Shown here piece by piece: positions 24,548 through 35,199 of a stretch of DNA of 64,000 bases. The stretch lies in assembly GCF_003171515.1 (NCBI RefSeq), contig NC_089394.1:2108001-2172000 (forward strand). The letters are read 5' to 3'. The notes beneath the pieces are model-generated. The model had not been told where the DNA came from and made no database searches. It saw nothing but the letters and a program-made list of their open reading frames with translations. Position 1 is the stretch's first letter; each line of letters opens with the position of its first letter. The DNA is from Pyrenophora tritici-repentis (Eukaryota; Ascomycota; Dothideomycetes; Pleosporales; Pleosporaceae). Made by a program: the position numbers and the translations under genes.

Positions 24548-25033
24548 ATGCCATCCATACCAATTCATTTGCCCTCCCGTGCCATGGCACCCTCGCGCGC
24601 TGAAAACCCTCTCCCCGAGCTTCTTCACACACCCTCCGGTCTCGCCCTACTAGAAATTCAAGGCACAATCCACTTCCCAACCCCCGCACCCTCTACTACT
24701 TCGACACAAATCGGAAAGCTGGTTTTCCCGTACTACAATCCCGACATCAACGATCCCAGCGACACAAAATGGATGAAGCGTGTGTACATGTACGTTGGCA
24801 AGGGACAGAGGATGACTGGCGAGTGCAAGAAGCTGGTCAATCCAATTGGCGTTATGCGAAAGAGGGAAAGGAAAGATGGTGGAGACGTTGAGATGGGCGG
24901 TTTGGAGGACGATGATAAGGAAAAGAGAAACAATGGTGGCGAGGAAGAGCTGGAGATTGTGGAGGTTGTGAGGTACAAGATTATATTTTCTTCGAGACCA
25001 GAACCTATTAGTGGGGTTGCTGGGGCCGAATGA
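24548..25033 (+). CDS. CTF8: Chromosome transmission fidelity protein 8 (Ctf8)
   Basis: A single exon of 161 residues starting at ATG 24,548. It shows the Ctf8 signature: PELLHTPSGLALLEIQGTIH near the N-terminus, then IGKLVFPYYN, then WMKRVYMYVGKGQRMTGE, and at the end VVRYKIIFSSRPEP. Ctf8 is the small subunit of the Ctf18-Dcc1-Ctf8 alternative clamp loader, which loads PCNA and supports sister-chromatid cohesion in the nucleus. A charged low-complexity insert of about 40 residues lies before the last conserved strand, making it slightly longer than the yeast protein. Confidence 0.88.
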   Translation: MPSIPIHLPSRAMAPSRAENPLPELLHTPSGLALLEIQGTIHFPTPAPSTTSTQIGKLVFPYYNPDINDPSDTKWMKRVYMYVGKGQRMTGECKKLVNPIGVMRKRERKDGGDVEMGGLEDDDKEKRNNGGEEELEIVEVVRYKIIFSSRPEPISGVAGAE

Positions 25034-25617
25034 GGCGGGAAAATGTCGCTCAATCCACCATACTAGGTGGCAATGGCCATGGAACAGACGGCGTAAGGAC
25101 ATTATCCCGCACACCAAATGTCCCACCCACCGAGATCAGCAAGCAGCCATTGTGCCTCCTGCAAACCATACAACATATAAAAAGGATGGCGGTATCAGGG
25201 AAAGAAGCCCCTGGCAAGCTGTAGCATGATACGATACGCGCTGTACCCGGGCTTTTTTGAGGCTCGGTGGCAATGAGTCTCATCCTTGGCTACTACGACA
25301 AACTATTACTTGGCCAGTCAAGCCTCAGAACTAGCGATCAAGCAATATATTGTTGCCAAATGGAGATCGCTGTCTCGGCCCCGGTCCCGGGTTATGGCGC
25401 TCGCTTGCAGGCATAGGGTACTTTATCCACTTTACACGGCCAACGGTCCGACAATCATGGATATGAACACTATATCCAGAATCACATGGTTCATGTTCTG
25501 GAAGCTAGATCGAAAAGTATATCATGTCGCTTTTGTATGCTTGCACATTGTCCACTTCACGCGAGAAACTTGCTAGAACTTCCTCCATCTGAAGCACAAG
25601 CAAATCTTGACCGCAAG
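25034..25617. other. Intergenic, no supported gene
   Basis: Holds the Ctf8 3' region and the promoter of the CBM1 gene. The open frame at 25,286-25,576 starts at a non-ATG codon and has no recognisable feature. Confidence 0.5.
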
Positions 25618-26470
25618 ATGCGTCCCTCAACGACTGGTCTACTAGCATTGCTAGCCGGTACCACTTCAGCTGTTGTAGGAAATTGGCAACAATGTATGCA
25701 CGTCACAGATTTTTATATAAGCATTTTCTAACGGGGGTCAAGGCGGCGGCATGAGCTGGTCTGGCGACACAGTATGTGGCTCAGGTGCTGGCTGCGTCAA
25801 GATCAAGTAAGGAAAACGAACTCCAAGGCCATTATCTGAAGCACTGCTGACAGTATTCAGTGACTATTACTCGCAGTGCCAGCCCGGCGCTGCTCCTGCA
25901 CCTGTTCCCTCGTCTTCTGCTGCTCCTTCTCCAACACCGGAGCCATCCCAAGTGACTCCTGGAACGCCAACTGCAAGTAACGCTCCATCAGGAACGGGAC
26001 CAGGCAAGACACTTCAAAGCGGCTACTACTGGGTGCGCGCTGTTGCGGCTCCCAATTTCCACAAATACATCCAAACCAACCCACTCTACTCGACCGGCCC
26101 AGCCCTCCTAGGAGACTACACAACAGCCGGCCAATTTCAAGTCGTAGATGGTCAGCTCGTTGAATTAGTATCTGCCCCAGGCGCTCCAGTCAAACTTCTC
26201 TACGCCAATGTTTCAGAGGAACGATCTATCAACGGCATGTCTCTCGCGGTCAGCTTTTCAGAGAGTAAGAACACATACGGAACGTTTGCTTGGGGTGGTG
26301 ACGATCTCCAATGGTCGGTTGCGGGCGTGAATCGGCCAAACAAAAGCGCATGGTATGTGTGTACAGGCCAGAAGATGTACATCAACTTGGGCAACTATCT
26401 GTACCAAACGCCGAGTGGATGTGCCGATCAAACGATACATTACTACAACGACAAGACGGCCAACGATTAG
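25618..26470 (+). CDS. Secreted CBM1 protein with unassigned C-terminal domain
   Basis: Three exons, 25618..25693, 25743..25806 and 25861..26470, give 249 residues. The introns are 49 and 54 bp. A signal peptide covers about residues 1-20. It is followed at once by a fungal cellulose-binding module whose two halves are joined only after splicing: QQCGGMSWSGDTVCGSG, then INDYYSQC, with the four spaced cysteines and aromatic residues of CBM1. A Pro/Ser/Thr linker leads to a C-terminal region of about 150 residues rich in Trp, Tyr and Gly (YYWVRAVAAPNFHKYIQ, then FAWGGDDLQWSV) that I cannot assign. No catalytic motif is recognised. It is probably an extracellular plant-cell-wall-binding protein. 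Confidence 0.9.
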
Positions 26471-26926
26471 ATGAGAATAGATGGTTTGAAGGCTCTTGAC
26501 GTCATGAAGATTAATAGACGGTGTATATATCATTCTTCTTAATTCTGTCTCAATTCGACCATATTTTATGGTGCTGCGGGCAGGTGAGCCTCGTAGGCAG
26601 ACATCTATCCTTCACCCTCACTAGGACTAGCTTCTGTTAGTGTCGCGCTAGTTCGTCATTGATCGATGCCGTCGCTCTTTCCCAGATTTAAACAGAGACA
26701 CCACATAATTGGTAGGTGCATTGCCTGCTGTTGCCTGTCCAGCCTTGTCACTCGAAAGAAAGCTGTGTGACGCGCGGGGGTGGCGTAGCTTAACTTACCA
26801 TATATATCAACCACCATCTCTCAACTATCGTCTTTTCCAACTACAGTCTTCTCCACAAATCTTGAAACCGACACCGTCAGTGAAATTTACCACACGCTCT
26901 ACCTACCGCGCGCCGAGCTTCATGCT
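26471..26926. other. Intergenic, promoter of the F-box gene
   Basis: No gene. A TATATAT element at 26,811-26,817 lies 110 bp upstream of the F-box ATG and is a plausible TATA box. Confidence 0.45.
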
Positions 26927-27550
26927 ATGCAGTCCTCAGCCTTGCCTGGCGAGTCCACTCCACCCATACTCCGCCTAGCAACAGAATTGCACCTGAACAT
27001 AGCAGCCCAGCTCATGGACCCAGAAGAAGGAGGCAATTTCGCTGCACGGTACCTGCGCCTCACAAATCGGCACTTCCACAATATCGTTGAGAAAGCTACC
27101 CACGACGAGCTCCTTGTTGTCGAGAAAACTGCATGGGCAAAAGATCGCTATTTATATGCTTGCAAGTTCTGCACCAGATTGCGACATGCATCCAATTTTG
27201 CCGATACGATGCTCAAAGGCAAGACTGGACGGAATGGCTCCCAGACCTACAGACGCTTCTGTGCTGACTGTGGCTTCGCAACACCACGAGGGCAACCGGG
27301 ATATATACCTGGAACGGAAGCAATGGTTGAAGCCGAAAGATGATTATGGTGCAAATTCTGTAAAATTGTGAAGAAAGGAAGCGAGGCTCGCAAGGGTATG
27401 CGCCATGATACGTGCGAGGTATGCTACACGAGATGGTATAGGGAATCCTTGCGTGCGTTCGGTCTCGACACTTCTACTACTCCATACCAAACTTGGAGTT
27501 CCGAGGATAAACTCTCGAACGGCGGTGAGAGCTATAGCTCTTTGGATTAA
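26927..27550 (+). pseudogene. F-box-like protein with paired CxxC motifs, interrupted by an in-frame TGA
   Basis: From ATG 26,927 the frame encodes an F-box-like start (PPILRLATELHLNIAAQL, then YLRLTNRHFHNIV) and then a zinc-ribbon-like pair, YACKFC and FCADCG. It stops at TGA 27,341-27,343. The same frame continues without a break into WCKFCKIVKKGSEARKG, DTCEVCYTRWYRES and on to a stop at 27,548, so a second CxxC pair follows. No good intron removes the stop; a GTTGAA...AAG intron would be possible but would delete the CKFC motif. The simplest reading is a nonsense mutation. A sequencing error, readthrough or a shortened functional protein remain possible. F-box proteins select targets for SCF ubiquitin ligases. 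Confidence 0.65.
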
Positions 27551-27843
27551 CATACAGAACTGTTACGAAGAAGACGGTTTTTGGGCATAATTGATACAGA
27601 AAGGCCGTAGGAAAGTGAGCGCAAATGTACATGAAGTTTCAGGACGCCATTTTTTAATATCAAAAACACTTCTTCTACTTTCTAAACTGCAAATTGGACA
27701 GGACTCACAAGGCTTTTGTCATGTGTTGAACTAACAGCCAGCATTGCGATCGCCTAGAGAAAGAAGGAGCAGTAGTGACTGTACTTTGATAAGGTTCCCG
27801 CTGCCCGCTCCGTCTACGCACCTCTTACGTCCAGCTACCCAAC

Positions 27844-28250
27844 CTAACAGGTAATCTTGAACGAGTTCTTAGGCGAGAAGTTCTCACACTGCGCATTCTG
27901 ATGCACTTCTGGCGTCCCCGTGCAATCGAGAGACTCGTACAGGTTCACTGCACACACGCGTCCCATTAGCCTCTCCTCAACGCCTCTGCTAGTGATTCAA
28001 CTAAATGAATACTCATAAATATACCTTTGCAAGAAGGATTCGTGGCACCATAGACAGTCAGGCTGGCGTCACCGTTCCACATGCGGACGCACTGGTTTGG
28101 TGGTAGCCCGGTGCGCGCCTCGATAGAGCAGCCTACAGCTTGGCTGCAGTCAGGGCAAGAGGATGTAGTGAAGCTGACGGTGTCGTAGGTGTATGCTGTT
28201 GCAGCGAAAGCGAGAAGGGAGAGGAAGGTGGCGGTGGTTGGAAACTGCAT
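27844..28250 (-). CDS. Small secreted cysteine-rich protein (effector-like)
   Basis: Exon 1 is 28250..28025 and exon 2 is 27947..27844, giving 109 residues. The 77 bp intron has donor GTATAT and acceptor TGTGCAG. The N-terminus is a clear signal peptide (hydrophobic core FLSLLAFAATA). The mature part of about 90 residues has eight cysteines, in SSCPDC, VGC, NQC, PSC, LDC, AQC and a Cys as the very last residue, consistent with four disulfides. I recognise no family. Small size, secretion and an even Cys count are the usual marks of apoplastic effector candidates. A TATAAA box lies about 100 bp upstream. Confidence 0.85.
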
Positions 28251-28345
28251 TTTGGAAGGCTGGGCTGGGGGTTATGTGTAAGTGAGGTGGGTTATATGAG
28301 GGATGAAGGGGTGAAGTTGGTGTCAATGCTGGCCATCCTGCAGCC

Positions 28346-28351
28346 TTTATA
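28346..28351 (-). promoter_or_regulatory. TATA box of the small secreted protein gene
   Basis: TATAAA on the minus strand, about 96 bp upstream of the ATG at 28,250. Position and match to consensus are good, which suggests regulated rather than constitutive expression. Confidence 0.5.
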
Positions 28352-29071
28352 CATCTTTTGTGTTAGAAGTGGTAAGTTTCTCCCACAGCTCGAACGCTGA
28401 TGATGATGTAAACAATTGTGTTGGAGGCGTGATGGCTTCGGGGCATTGCTGACATGGCAAATTGCCTTTGTCCAATGAAGCTCAAACGCCCAACTTCATG
28501 GCTGGTGGAATTTTGCGCATAATACAGCTAGATTAGGAGTGTGTGGTATAGGAGAGAAGATTCTGCTGAAAAATGTGATATTGAAAGGTTTCACAGGCGT
28601 TGGAATTACCGCGGAGTAATCGTGTCAGCGTAAGCCGTGGTCGCGTTTACTAAACTGGTATTAGGCCACTCGGGGATATGATTGGAAGAAGTCAACGCCT
28701 AAGGACTTGGAGAAGAAGGGACCGAATACAGAGATGATGAGAATGAGTTTGATGACGTAAACAAACGCCTTACTTTGGTAGATGGGCCTATCATTACTCT
28801 TCCACTTGACACCGCGCCGTGTAGCCGAGGAGGTAAGTCATCGAAAATTGTTGACTGTGAGATGTGAGGTCATGAGGGAAATAATTGAATTGGTATGATG
28901 AGGTGGTTGTTGAAAGACACAGATGAGGTTGTATTGATTCGTGAGGTTCCAGTGATCCGCGATTGCCATGTCATGTGTTCTCAAACCCCCAAGCCCTGTA
29001 GTCATCTATCATGTAATCCCCAATCTAATAAAACACCTAATCGCACAAAGCATCTCTGCGTCCGTGATCAC
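28352..29071. other. Intergenic, no supported gene
   Basis: Upstream sequence of the small secreted protein and downstream sequence of the BYS1-like gene. The plus-strand frame from 28,895 is a shadow of the minus-strand gene. Confidence 0.5.
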
Positions 29072-29840
29072 TCAGACCCTGCCACACAACACTCCAACAA
29101 CAGTACTGGGAGTGTTGCAAACCGGCTGAAGAGGCCAGTCACACCCATACACTGGGTGCTTACCCCATTGACCAGGCTTACAGTCCACAAATGGGCAGCT
29201 ACGGCCGGAAGTTCCCAGATAACGCTCGACTTTCTGGAAGGGCGCACCGTTTTCCGCACTGAGATCGTACCACAGGCGACCATCATGGCCGTCCATAGAG
29301 TACTCGAATTGGTAGACCTTAAGATCGCCGGCATTGTGAGCGACCTTGACTGTGAGTTGTATGTTAGTATGATTCCCAGAGGATGGGTGGGCATACGTAC
29401 GGACGTGACCACATTGGTCGCACTTGGCAGGAAAGGGAGATAGGTAGGTACCTCCCGGCTGAACTTCGACCATGTGGGTTTCTCCGGCGTGGTCGCACTT
29501 GGCGCCAGGACGATCTGGGTTGGAGGTAGTTGCCGCGATTGCTAAGCGAACCCAGACGGGGAATGAGCACTTGTTCACGATTTGACCGTGAACTTCTGTG
29601 GCATCGGCTACGCTGGGGATTGAAACAGATGCCATTGGTGAGCCAGGATTGACAGTAGAGAGGTTGATATTGTCCTGTGTAAAGACGTGGGTCCAGTCTT
29701 TGGACAGACCATCATCATTGGGGGACGTTGGAGCGGCATTAGCGAGGAAGCCGCAGAGGCCTGTGATCAGAATCAGGAAATTTTTATCGATGACAGTGAT
29801 AACTAAACTTACCGAGGAAGAGGATGTTGAGGAACTGCAT
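29072..29840 (-). CDS. Secreted BYS1-like (thaumatin-like fold) protein
   Basis: Exons are 29840..29813, 29760..29401 and 29349..29072, giving 221 residues. Both introns are 51-52 bp with GTAAGT and GTACGT donors and CACAG acceptors, and the second has a perfect TACTAAC. Splicing joins the signal peptide MQFLNILFLGLCGFLANA and replaces a 17-codon retained stretch by CGHVLKVAHN. The mature protein starts the domain with GQIVNKCSFPVWV and continues with LKVYQFEYSMD and WYDLSAENGAPF, as in the Blastomyces yeast-phase-specific family (BYS1), whose function is unknown. The last about 40 residues after CPFVDCKPG are uncertain: a GTAAGC donor at about 29,167 offers an alternative 3' end. Confidence 0.78.
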
Positions 29841-30423
29841 CTTCGTGGTGTTCTCAAAGCCTAAGTGCGTCTAAGAGAATGTAAAAAGTGATTGATGTAG
29901 AAAATAAGTAGCAGGGAAGGAGCAGTAGCTTATTCATCAACGAGTCTGCGCTAACAAGAGCAGCCTACCATTTTAATTCCGAAGTAATGAGCACAATGTC
30001 ACGCAATTGCTGAGAAGAACGAAGTGAGAGATAAATGGAAAGGGACAAAGTGCACGGCGGGCCGTCAGGGCTCGGTCAGGGGACCGCAAAATGTTTGCAT
30101 GACAACAGAATAAGATGAAATAACAGCAGTTCGTGAGTACCTACCGATTACGGTAACATCAAGGGCCTACTTTCCGGATATCGGGAATGTCATCGCCGTA
30201 TGTGAGGAAATGGGAATTGATTGTGGTGTAAGCTGAGTACTCATTGAAGCAAGTAATTGCTCAGCCCCATCAATCAGGCTAGGTCATTTTCCGTGAAGGC
30301 GAGGGATATCAAATTGTGTATGCGCCTAGCGAACAGAGGGTCCTATAAGATTCTGTTCCGAGAGGCCAACGTGATCTCCTTCATACCGATAAGGGCAGTG
30401 CTCAACTGCCTATACGCACTCCC
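29841..30423. other. Intergenic, no supported gene
   Basis: Promoter of the BYS1-like gene and downstream region of the Nudix gene. Nothing else is recognisable. Confidence 0.5.
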
Positions 30424-31182
30424 TTACAACATGGTTTTGGCCGCATGCCATCCTGCAGCCCAATGCCAGAGCCTCGCATCAACGCTCTTCCCCTCTTGAT
30501 CGTACTTGATAAGGCGTTCATACAACTCATCGATCGGCACCACAACCTTTTCGATGAACTCGCCATCATCCAACGCTTGCTCCGGCTCTTTGTCCCCCTC
30601 CTTTAGGTTCACCTCCACCATCGCCAACTGCATGTTTGCCGTGCTCATACCAGGATCAGACACGATAGTCGGGCTAATGAAGGCTAGCTTGCCCTTGTAC
30701 CCGGTCTCTTCGTGCAACTCTCGTAGGCTGGCCTCGCTGGGTGACTCCTTCTCATCGACTAGACCGGCGGGGAGCTCTACACAGACGGCGTTCACCGGTG
30801 GGCGATACTGTAGTATGACGATAGTCGAGGCTGGACGTGAAGGATGGCGGATGATGGTGCTGATAGCTACCGCGTCCACACCTGCCTTGCCTCGAGTTTT
30901 GCGCGCGGCAGCTTCCCATACACGGTCCTTGCCCGTCTGATCTTGCCACGAGATCTTCTGGAACTCGATCCACTTTGCCTCGGTAGCTGGGAGGTCTTCA
31001 ACCTTGACAATTTTTGGTTCTTGCGGCATGTTGTAGGCTGCACGGAGCTGATTGCGAGCGTGGAAGCTGCGCAGTTGAAAGCTATCGCGAGAAAACAAGC
31101 TTCGTATTCGAATCGGGCTACGAGCACTATGCTTTTTTGCGCTCGGAAGTTTTGTGAGGAGGTTGACTGGGCGTCTGTACAT
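30424..31182 (-). CDS. Nudix hydrolase, ADP-ribose pyrophosphatase (Ysa1-like)
   Basis: A single exon of 252 residues from ATG 31,182; a longer frame upstream starts only at TTG. The Nudix box is complete: GLVDEKESPSEASLRELHEE followed by TGY, matching Gx5Ex7REUxEExGU. Before it, VILQYRPPVNAVCVELPAG is the substrate-side stretch of ADP-ribose/NDP-sugar hydrolases, and AISTIIRHP is also typical. The first about 50 residues are basic and Ser-rich, so a mitochondrial presequence with a second cytosolic start at Met52 (MPQEPKIVK) is possible. It hydrolyses ADP-ribose to AMP and ribose-5-phosphate by family analogy. Confidence 0.92.
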   Translation of the reverse strand: MYRRPVNLLTKLPSAKKHSARSPIRIRSLFSRDSFQLRSFHARNQLRAAYNMPQEPKIVKVEDLPATEAKWIEFQKISWQDQTGKDRVWEAAARKTRGKAGVDAVAISTIIRHPSRPASTIVILQYRPPVNAVCVELPAGLVDEKESPSEASLRELHEETGYKGKLAFISPTIVSDPGMSTANMQLAMVEVNLKEGDKEPEQALDDGEFIEKVVVPIDELYERLIKYDQEGKSVDARLWHWAAGWHAAKTML

Positions 31183-31415
31183 TGACGAAATGGTTGGAAG
31201 TTGTAAACAGTCCAGACACAAGCAGGTGCTGACGTAGTTGACTCGGAGCTAACGCGTGGTAACCCCGCCTCGCGCTTTCACGAGTTCACGTGAAGGTCTC
31301 CCACCAACATGATAATATGGATGACATTATTTCTGGTCTTATATTTCTTAGATACTTAGTGTACAGAAATGTATCGCCTCGATATCATTGCCATCATTCA
31401 TATCCCACCCCTCTC

Positions 31416-33072
31416 TCAACCCTTCGTCCTTATATCCGTCAACTTCACCAACAACGGACTCTTCTCCCAAGTATTAAACGCCTTGAGCCCCTCAAAATCA
31501 TTTCTCGGGTCCCAAAGCTTCCCACCCTCCTCCGTAAATTCAACATCAAAATTCCACAGAAAAGCTCCCAAGATAAGCCTTAGCTCCACATATGTCAGAT
31601 TCTTTCCGATACAGCCCCTCGGCCCCGTAGAAAACGGCCGAGCAGCGTTCTTAACGTCAGTTCCGAATTCTACTTTGGACTCAGGCGTATCAAGGAAGCG
31701 CTCGGGGATGAAGGAATCCGGCTGGACGAAATTGGAGGGTGAATGCGAGGCGCCCCAGGAACTGACGCACACACTTGTGTACTCCGGTACAGCATGACCA
31801 TCGATCAAAGAGCCGCCCTTCGGAACGGTACGCAAGAGGCCGACGGGTACCGGGGGGAAGACGCGAAGGCCTTCTTCGATGCAAGCGTTCATATAAGGTA
31901 GATTTCCTAAAACATCCATGTTGATGTCCGCTTCTGTTTTGCACGCACTTCGCAGTTCATCCTTTAGCTTCCTGAATCTCTCAGAATCCCGGAGAAGATA
32001 GTTTGTTAGGCCGCAGAGCTGTGTAGCTGTCGTCTCGCTGCCTGCTACGATGAATAAGGCGGCATTCATGATTACTTCGTCGTCCGAGACTTCGTTCTTC
32101 TTCTCGCGTTGCCGGAGGATGTACCAGATAAAGTCTCTATGCTCGGTCTTCATGGCTAGGCGTTTTACCGTTTTCTCAGTTGAGTTTCGCAGGTGGCGGA
32201 AGCGGCGTTCGCGCACGACTGTGGGTATGCACCACATGAGGAACTTCTGAGTCAGGGAGCCTGGTTTGGCGAAGCGGCGGGTGGCTTGTTCGATGGCGCC
32301 GGATTTGATGGCTTTGTAGATTAGAACAACCCAGTTTGCTGATTCAGAACCTTCGCCTGGGGTGGAACGTCAGTGTTTGGGTTGTACCCCCATGATCGCA
32401 TGCACTTACCCTCTCTCAAACAACCAAAAGGCTCACCAAAGCTCAAATCCCCGATGATATCAAAAGTGCAAAAGTTGAACCACGACACCATATTCGCCGG
32501 TTCCCCCCTCTGCGCCTTCTCCCTCAATCTCTTTACAAACAAATCTACGTAATCCCTCAAAATAGGCTCCTGCTCCAACAACGCCTGCTTGCTAAACGCA
32601 TGAGCAAGCGCCCTCCTCTGTCTCGCATGATGAATATCCGGCGCCATGGTTAAATTCGTAGCCCCGGGTATTGCTTCTACTGCCCCAACGTGAATTGGAT
32701 CCTTATCCATGTTGGCTAAACCAACCCGGTGGCCGTAAATATCCTCCCATGCTCGGGCTGTGTTGAATGAAAGTTCATTGGGCATGACACGGACAACGGG
32801 GCCATATTTGTCGTGATGGACCTTGTAATCAAAGGCGATACGTCCACGGAGAAGAGAGATGATTGAAGGTATGGGCGAGATGCGCCATAGTAGCGGTCCG
32901 GGGAATTTCGCCAGAGGATGGAGTGTGAGATTGTAGATTGCCGTGAGGATTATATAGGCTATGAACTGAGTATGGTTAGGTTTGTGTCTCAAAAGGGAAA
33001 GAGAGTAGGACATACAGCGACTGGTGCCCATATCGCGGCCTGGTGAAGACGCTCTGCGTCTACAAGACCCAT
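31416..33072 (-). CDS. Cytochrome P450 (CYP65/trichodiene-modifying-like class)
   Basis: Exons are 33072..33016, 32965..32410 and 32356..31416, giving 517 residues. Exon 1 codes only 19 residues; with FIAYIILTAIYNLTLHP it forms the membrane anchor. Motifs are the proline hinge FPGPLLWRIS, the I-helix AGSETTAT, ExxR in CIEEGLR, PERF, and the heme loop FSTGPRGCIGK with the ligand Cys at about residue 453. All catalytic motifs are intact. The N-terminal half (YGPVVRVMPNELSF, then DIYGHR) resembles fungal isotrichodermin/benzoate-hydroxylase-like P450s. The substrate is unknown. No polyketide or terpene synthase lies within the window, so it is not shown to belong to a classical cluster. Confidence 0.93.
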
Positions 33073-33848
33073 AGTTAATGGCACCTGCTCAACTCCCGGG
33101 TGATATAGAGGACGGTGAAACACCAATCAATTGCTGTGAAGTGTGGGAGATGAAGCCGGACAAGACTACAAAATGCAAAGCCATTCAGATATACTAATCC
33201 TGAATTAGTCCCTGTGACCTCAACGCTACCGGACCAGAGACGCAGAAAACGGCGTTATTCGTTGCACTTCCAAAGGCGTAGCCTCGCAAAAGCATTTCCG
33301 ACACCAAGTATGCAAGCCAGCGAGACAGACTTGCCTAACTAGTACACCAACGAGCGCTATCAGATACATGATCTCTTTTCAACAGGCTTTCAATGTTACA
33401 CTGTATGACAGATGTTTTTCCGGATACATCGTGATTTGCAGATTGCTATACAGACCATCACTCTTCCAACATCGGAGCTTGGGAAATGCTTTAGCGCAAT
33501 GTCGCGTAGAGGCGGGACCCCGCATGTTAACCCCACCGAGGAAAGAGGAAGGCATCGGGTACGTCTGACAAATGAACACAGCGCGGATGTATGCGAGTCG
33601 TGCATCAATCTAATATGAGGTTTCCTGATTCGTGGAAGACGCGTCTGGCAGCACTTGTCTTCTGCACAGGTAGCTGCAGCAACACCTAGCTATGCTTGAG
33701 CGATAGAGTTTGGGGCTTCGCGTCTTCCATGTAAGACTGGCAGTAGGCACGTTAGTTACTGTCTATCAGCCTGTGGAAATTGGCGTGCAATATGCATGGT
33801 ATAAGAATTGAAAACCATGTATCTTGAAACTCAACAAACATGCATCAT
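33073..33848. other. Intergenic, no supported gene
   Basis: Promoter of the P450 and 3' region of the SGNH esterase. The short overlapping frames at 33,368-33,618 are on both strands and look like chance. Confidence 0.5.
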
Positions 33849-34882
33849 CTATCCATTCAATCGCTCTACCGCAACAGGCGGCGTAATCAATCCCTTCCTA
33901 CTAACAGCCTTGATGGCATCGCACCAGATATCGCCCATATGAGAATATCCAGCATAGGACCTAGATCAGCATTAGTACCATCCGCCCTCACACCACTTCC
34001 GACCGAATGACTTACGGATGCAAACCATCAACCAATTCATTCGTGCCCACGATACTCAGGTCCGCAACACCAAGTTTGAAACCTTTCTCCACCCACATCT
34101 TCACCACCCCAGGTATCGCATCATTGAAGGCCTGAATGTTCGCCCTCGTCTGTGTATCCTGTGCTTGTATGATTTTCGCAACGAGAACCACGGTATCCGG
34201 ACATGTGTTGAATATCTCATCAAGAAGCCTTCCTAATCGCTCCGGCGCATCGATCCACTTCTCCTCTGCTGTTTCCTGGCGAGCGAGATCATTCGTGCCG
34301 ATGTGGAGTAGTATGACATTCGGTCGCATTTCTAGCCCTGCTTTCATTACGCCCTGTAGTTGACTAATTGTGCTTCCCGAATGCCCCTCATTCTCGTTGT
34401 TGTACATGTATCCAGAGTGCTGCGTGCCTACAAACTTGACAGAGCCATAGCGCGCCCAGGTGAGCTCGTGGATAAGCACAGCGCGATAGCCGTCTGTGCC
34501 ATTCTCCTTGGCTGTGGGTTGCCAGCCCCATGTTATCGAGTCGCCGAGAGGGAGTATTCGTAGTGGGATGTTGACGTCTGCGCGGGGTGATCTGTGGGGG
34601 AGGCCGAAGGCGAGAGGGATGACTGGGAGGTTGGTGGTTAGCGGTATGTAAGGGAGGTGATGGTCAAGCACGCGCGACAACGAAGATTAGGGAGTTTCTA
34701 TGCAAATTATAGGTCCTGCAAATGTAGGCCAAGGTCAACTCGCAACGCGATTGTGGACCCTAGATCAGCTCCACATGAGAGTAGGTAAGTAGGAAAGGGG
34801 ACCTACAGAAGCACACAACAGCCACCAGGCCAACCACCTTCAGCGCGAGTTTGGTTCGTGGGCTCCCCAAATTCGGAAGCAT
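33849..34882 (-). CDS. SGNH/GDSL hydrolase, carbohydrate esterase family 3-like
   Basis: Exons are 34882..34807, 34622..34016 and 33960..33849, giving 264 residues. The first intron is long (184 bp, GTAGGT donor, CGCTAAC branch, CTCCCAG acceptor); the second is 55 bp. Exon 1 encodes a signal peptide or anchor (KVVGLVAVVCF). The catalytic blocks are complete only after splicing: LPLGDSITWGW with Ser54, IGTNDL with the oxyanion Asn, and DGLHPSYAGYSHMG, which supplies Asp224 and His227. This matches secreted fungal acetyl(xylan) esterases that remove acetyl groups from hemicellulose. The substrate is inferred from family resemblance. Confidence 0.9.
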
Positions 34883-35199
34883 AATGATGTGTATCGAATT
34901 ATCATCTATTGCGAAAACAATATACTCTGCAAGCTCACGGTTGCGTAGCCATCGCGGTCTGTGTTGCTGATCGCCGAACCTAGCTCTCGTAAAACAGGGG
35001 GGTCTGCGCTATTAGGCAGGCACGACGGGTACATAGGCGAGTATTCACCATGGCGCACATCGTTGGCGTCGGTCATTACACAGGCAAGAGGAAACGCATT
35101 GAGGCATGGAATGGAAATGGTATATGCGACTAGATGCAAGATCGACTACCTGTCACGCTAATCGCGGTGCTTGCTGCATACGGAAAGCACGAGGGGCTA
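34883..35199. other. Intergenic, no supported gene
   Basis: About 320 bp between the SGNH esterase start and the 3' end of the PRISE-type reductase; nothing recognisable. Confidence 0.5.

Noticed and set aside
28895..29443. 182-codon plus-strand frame
   Set aside because: Antisense to the BYS1-like gene, which has spliced, domain-supported coding.
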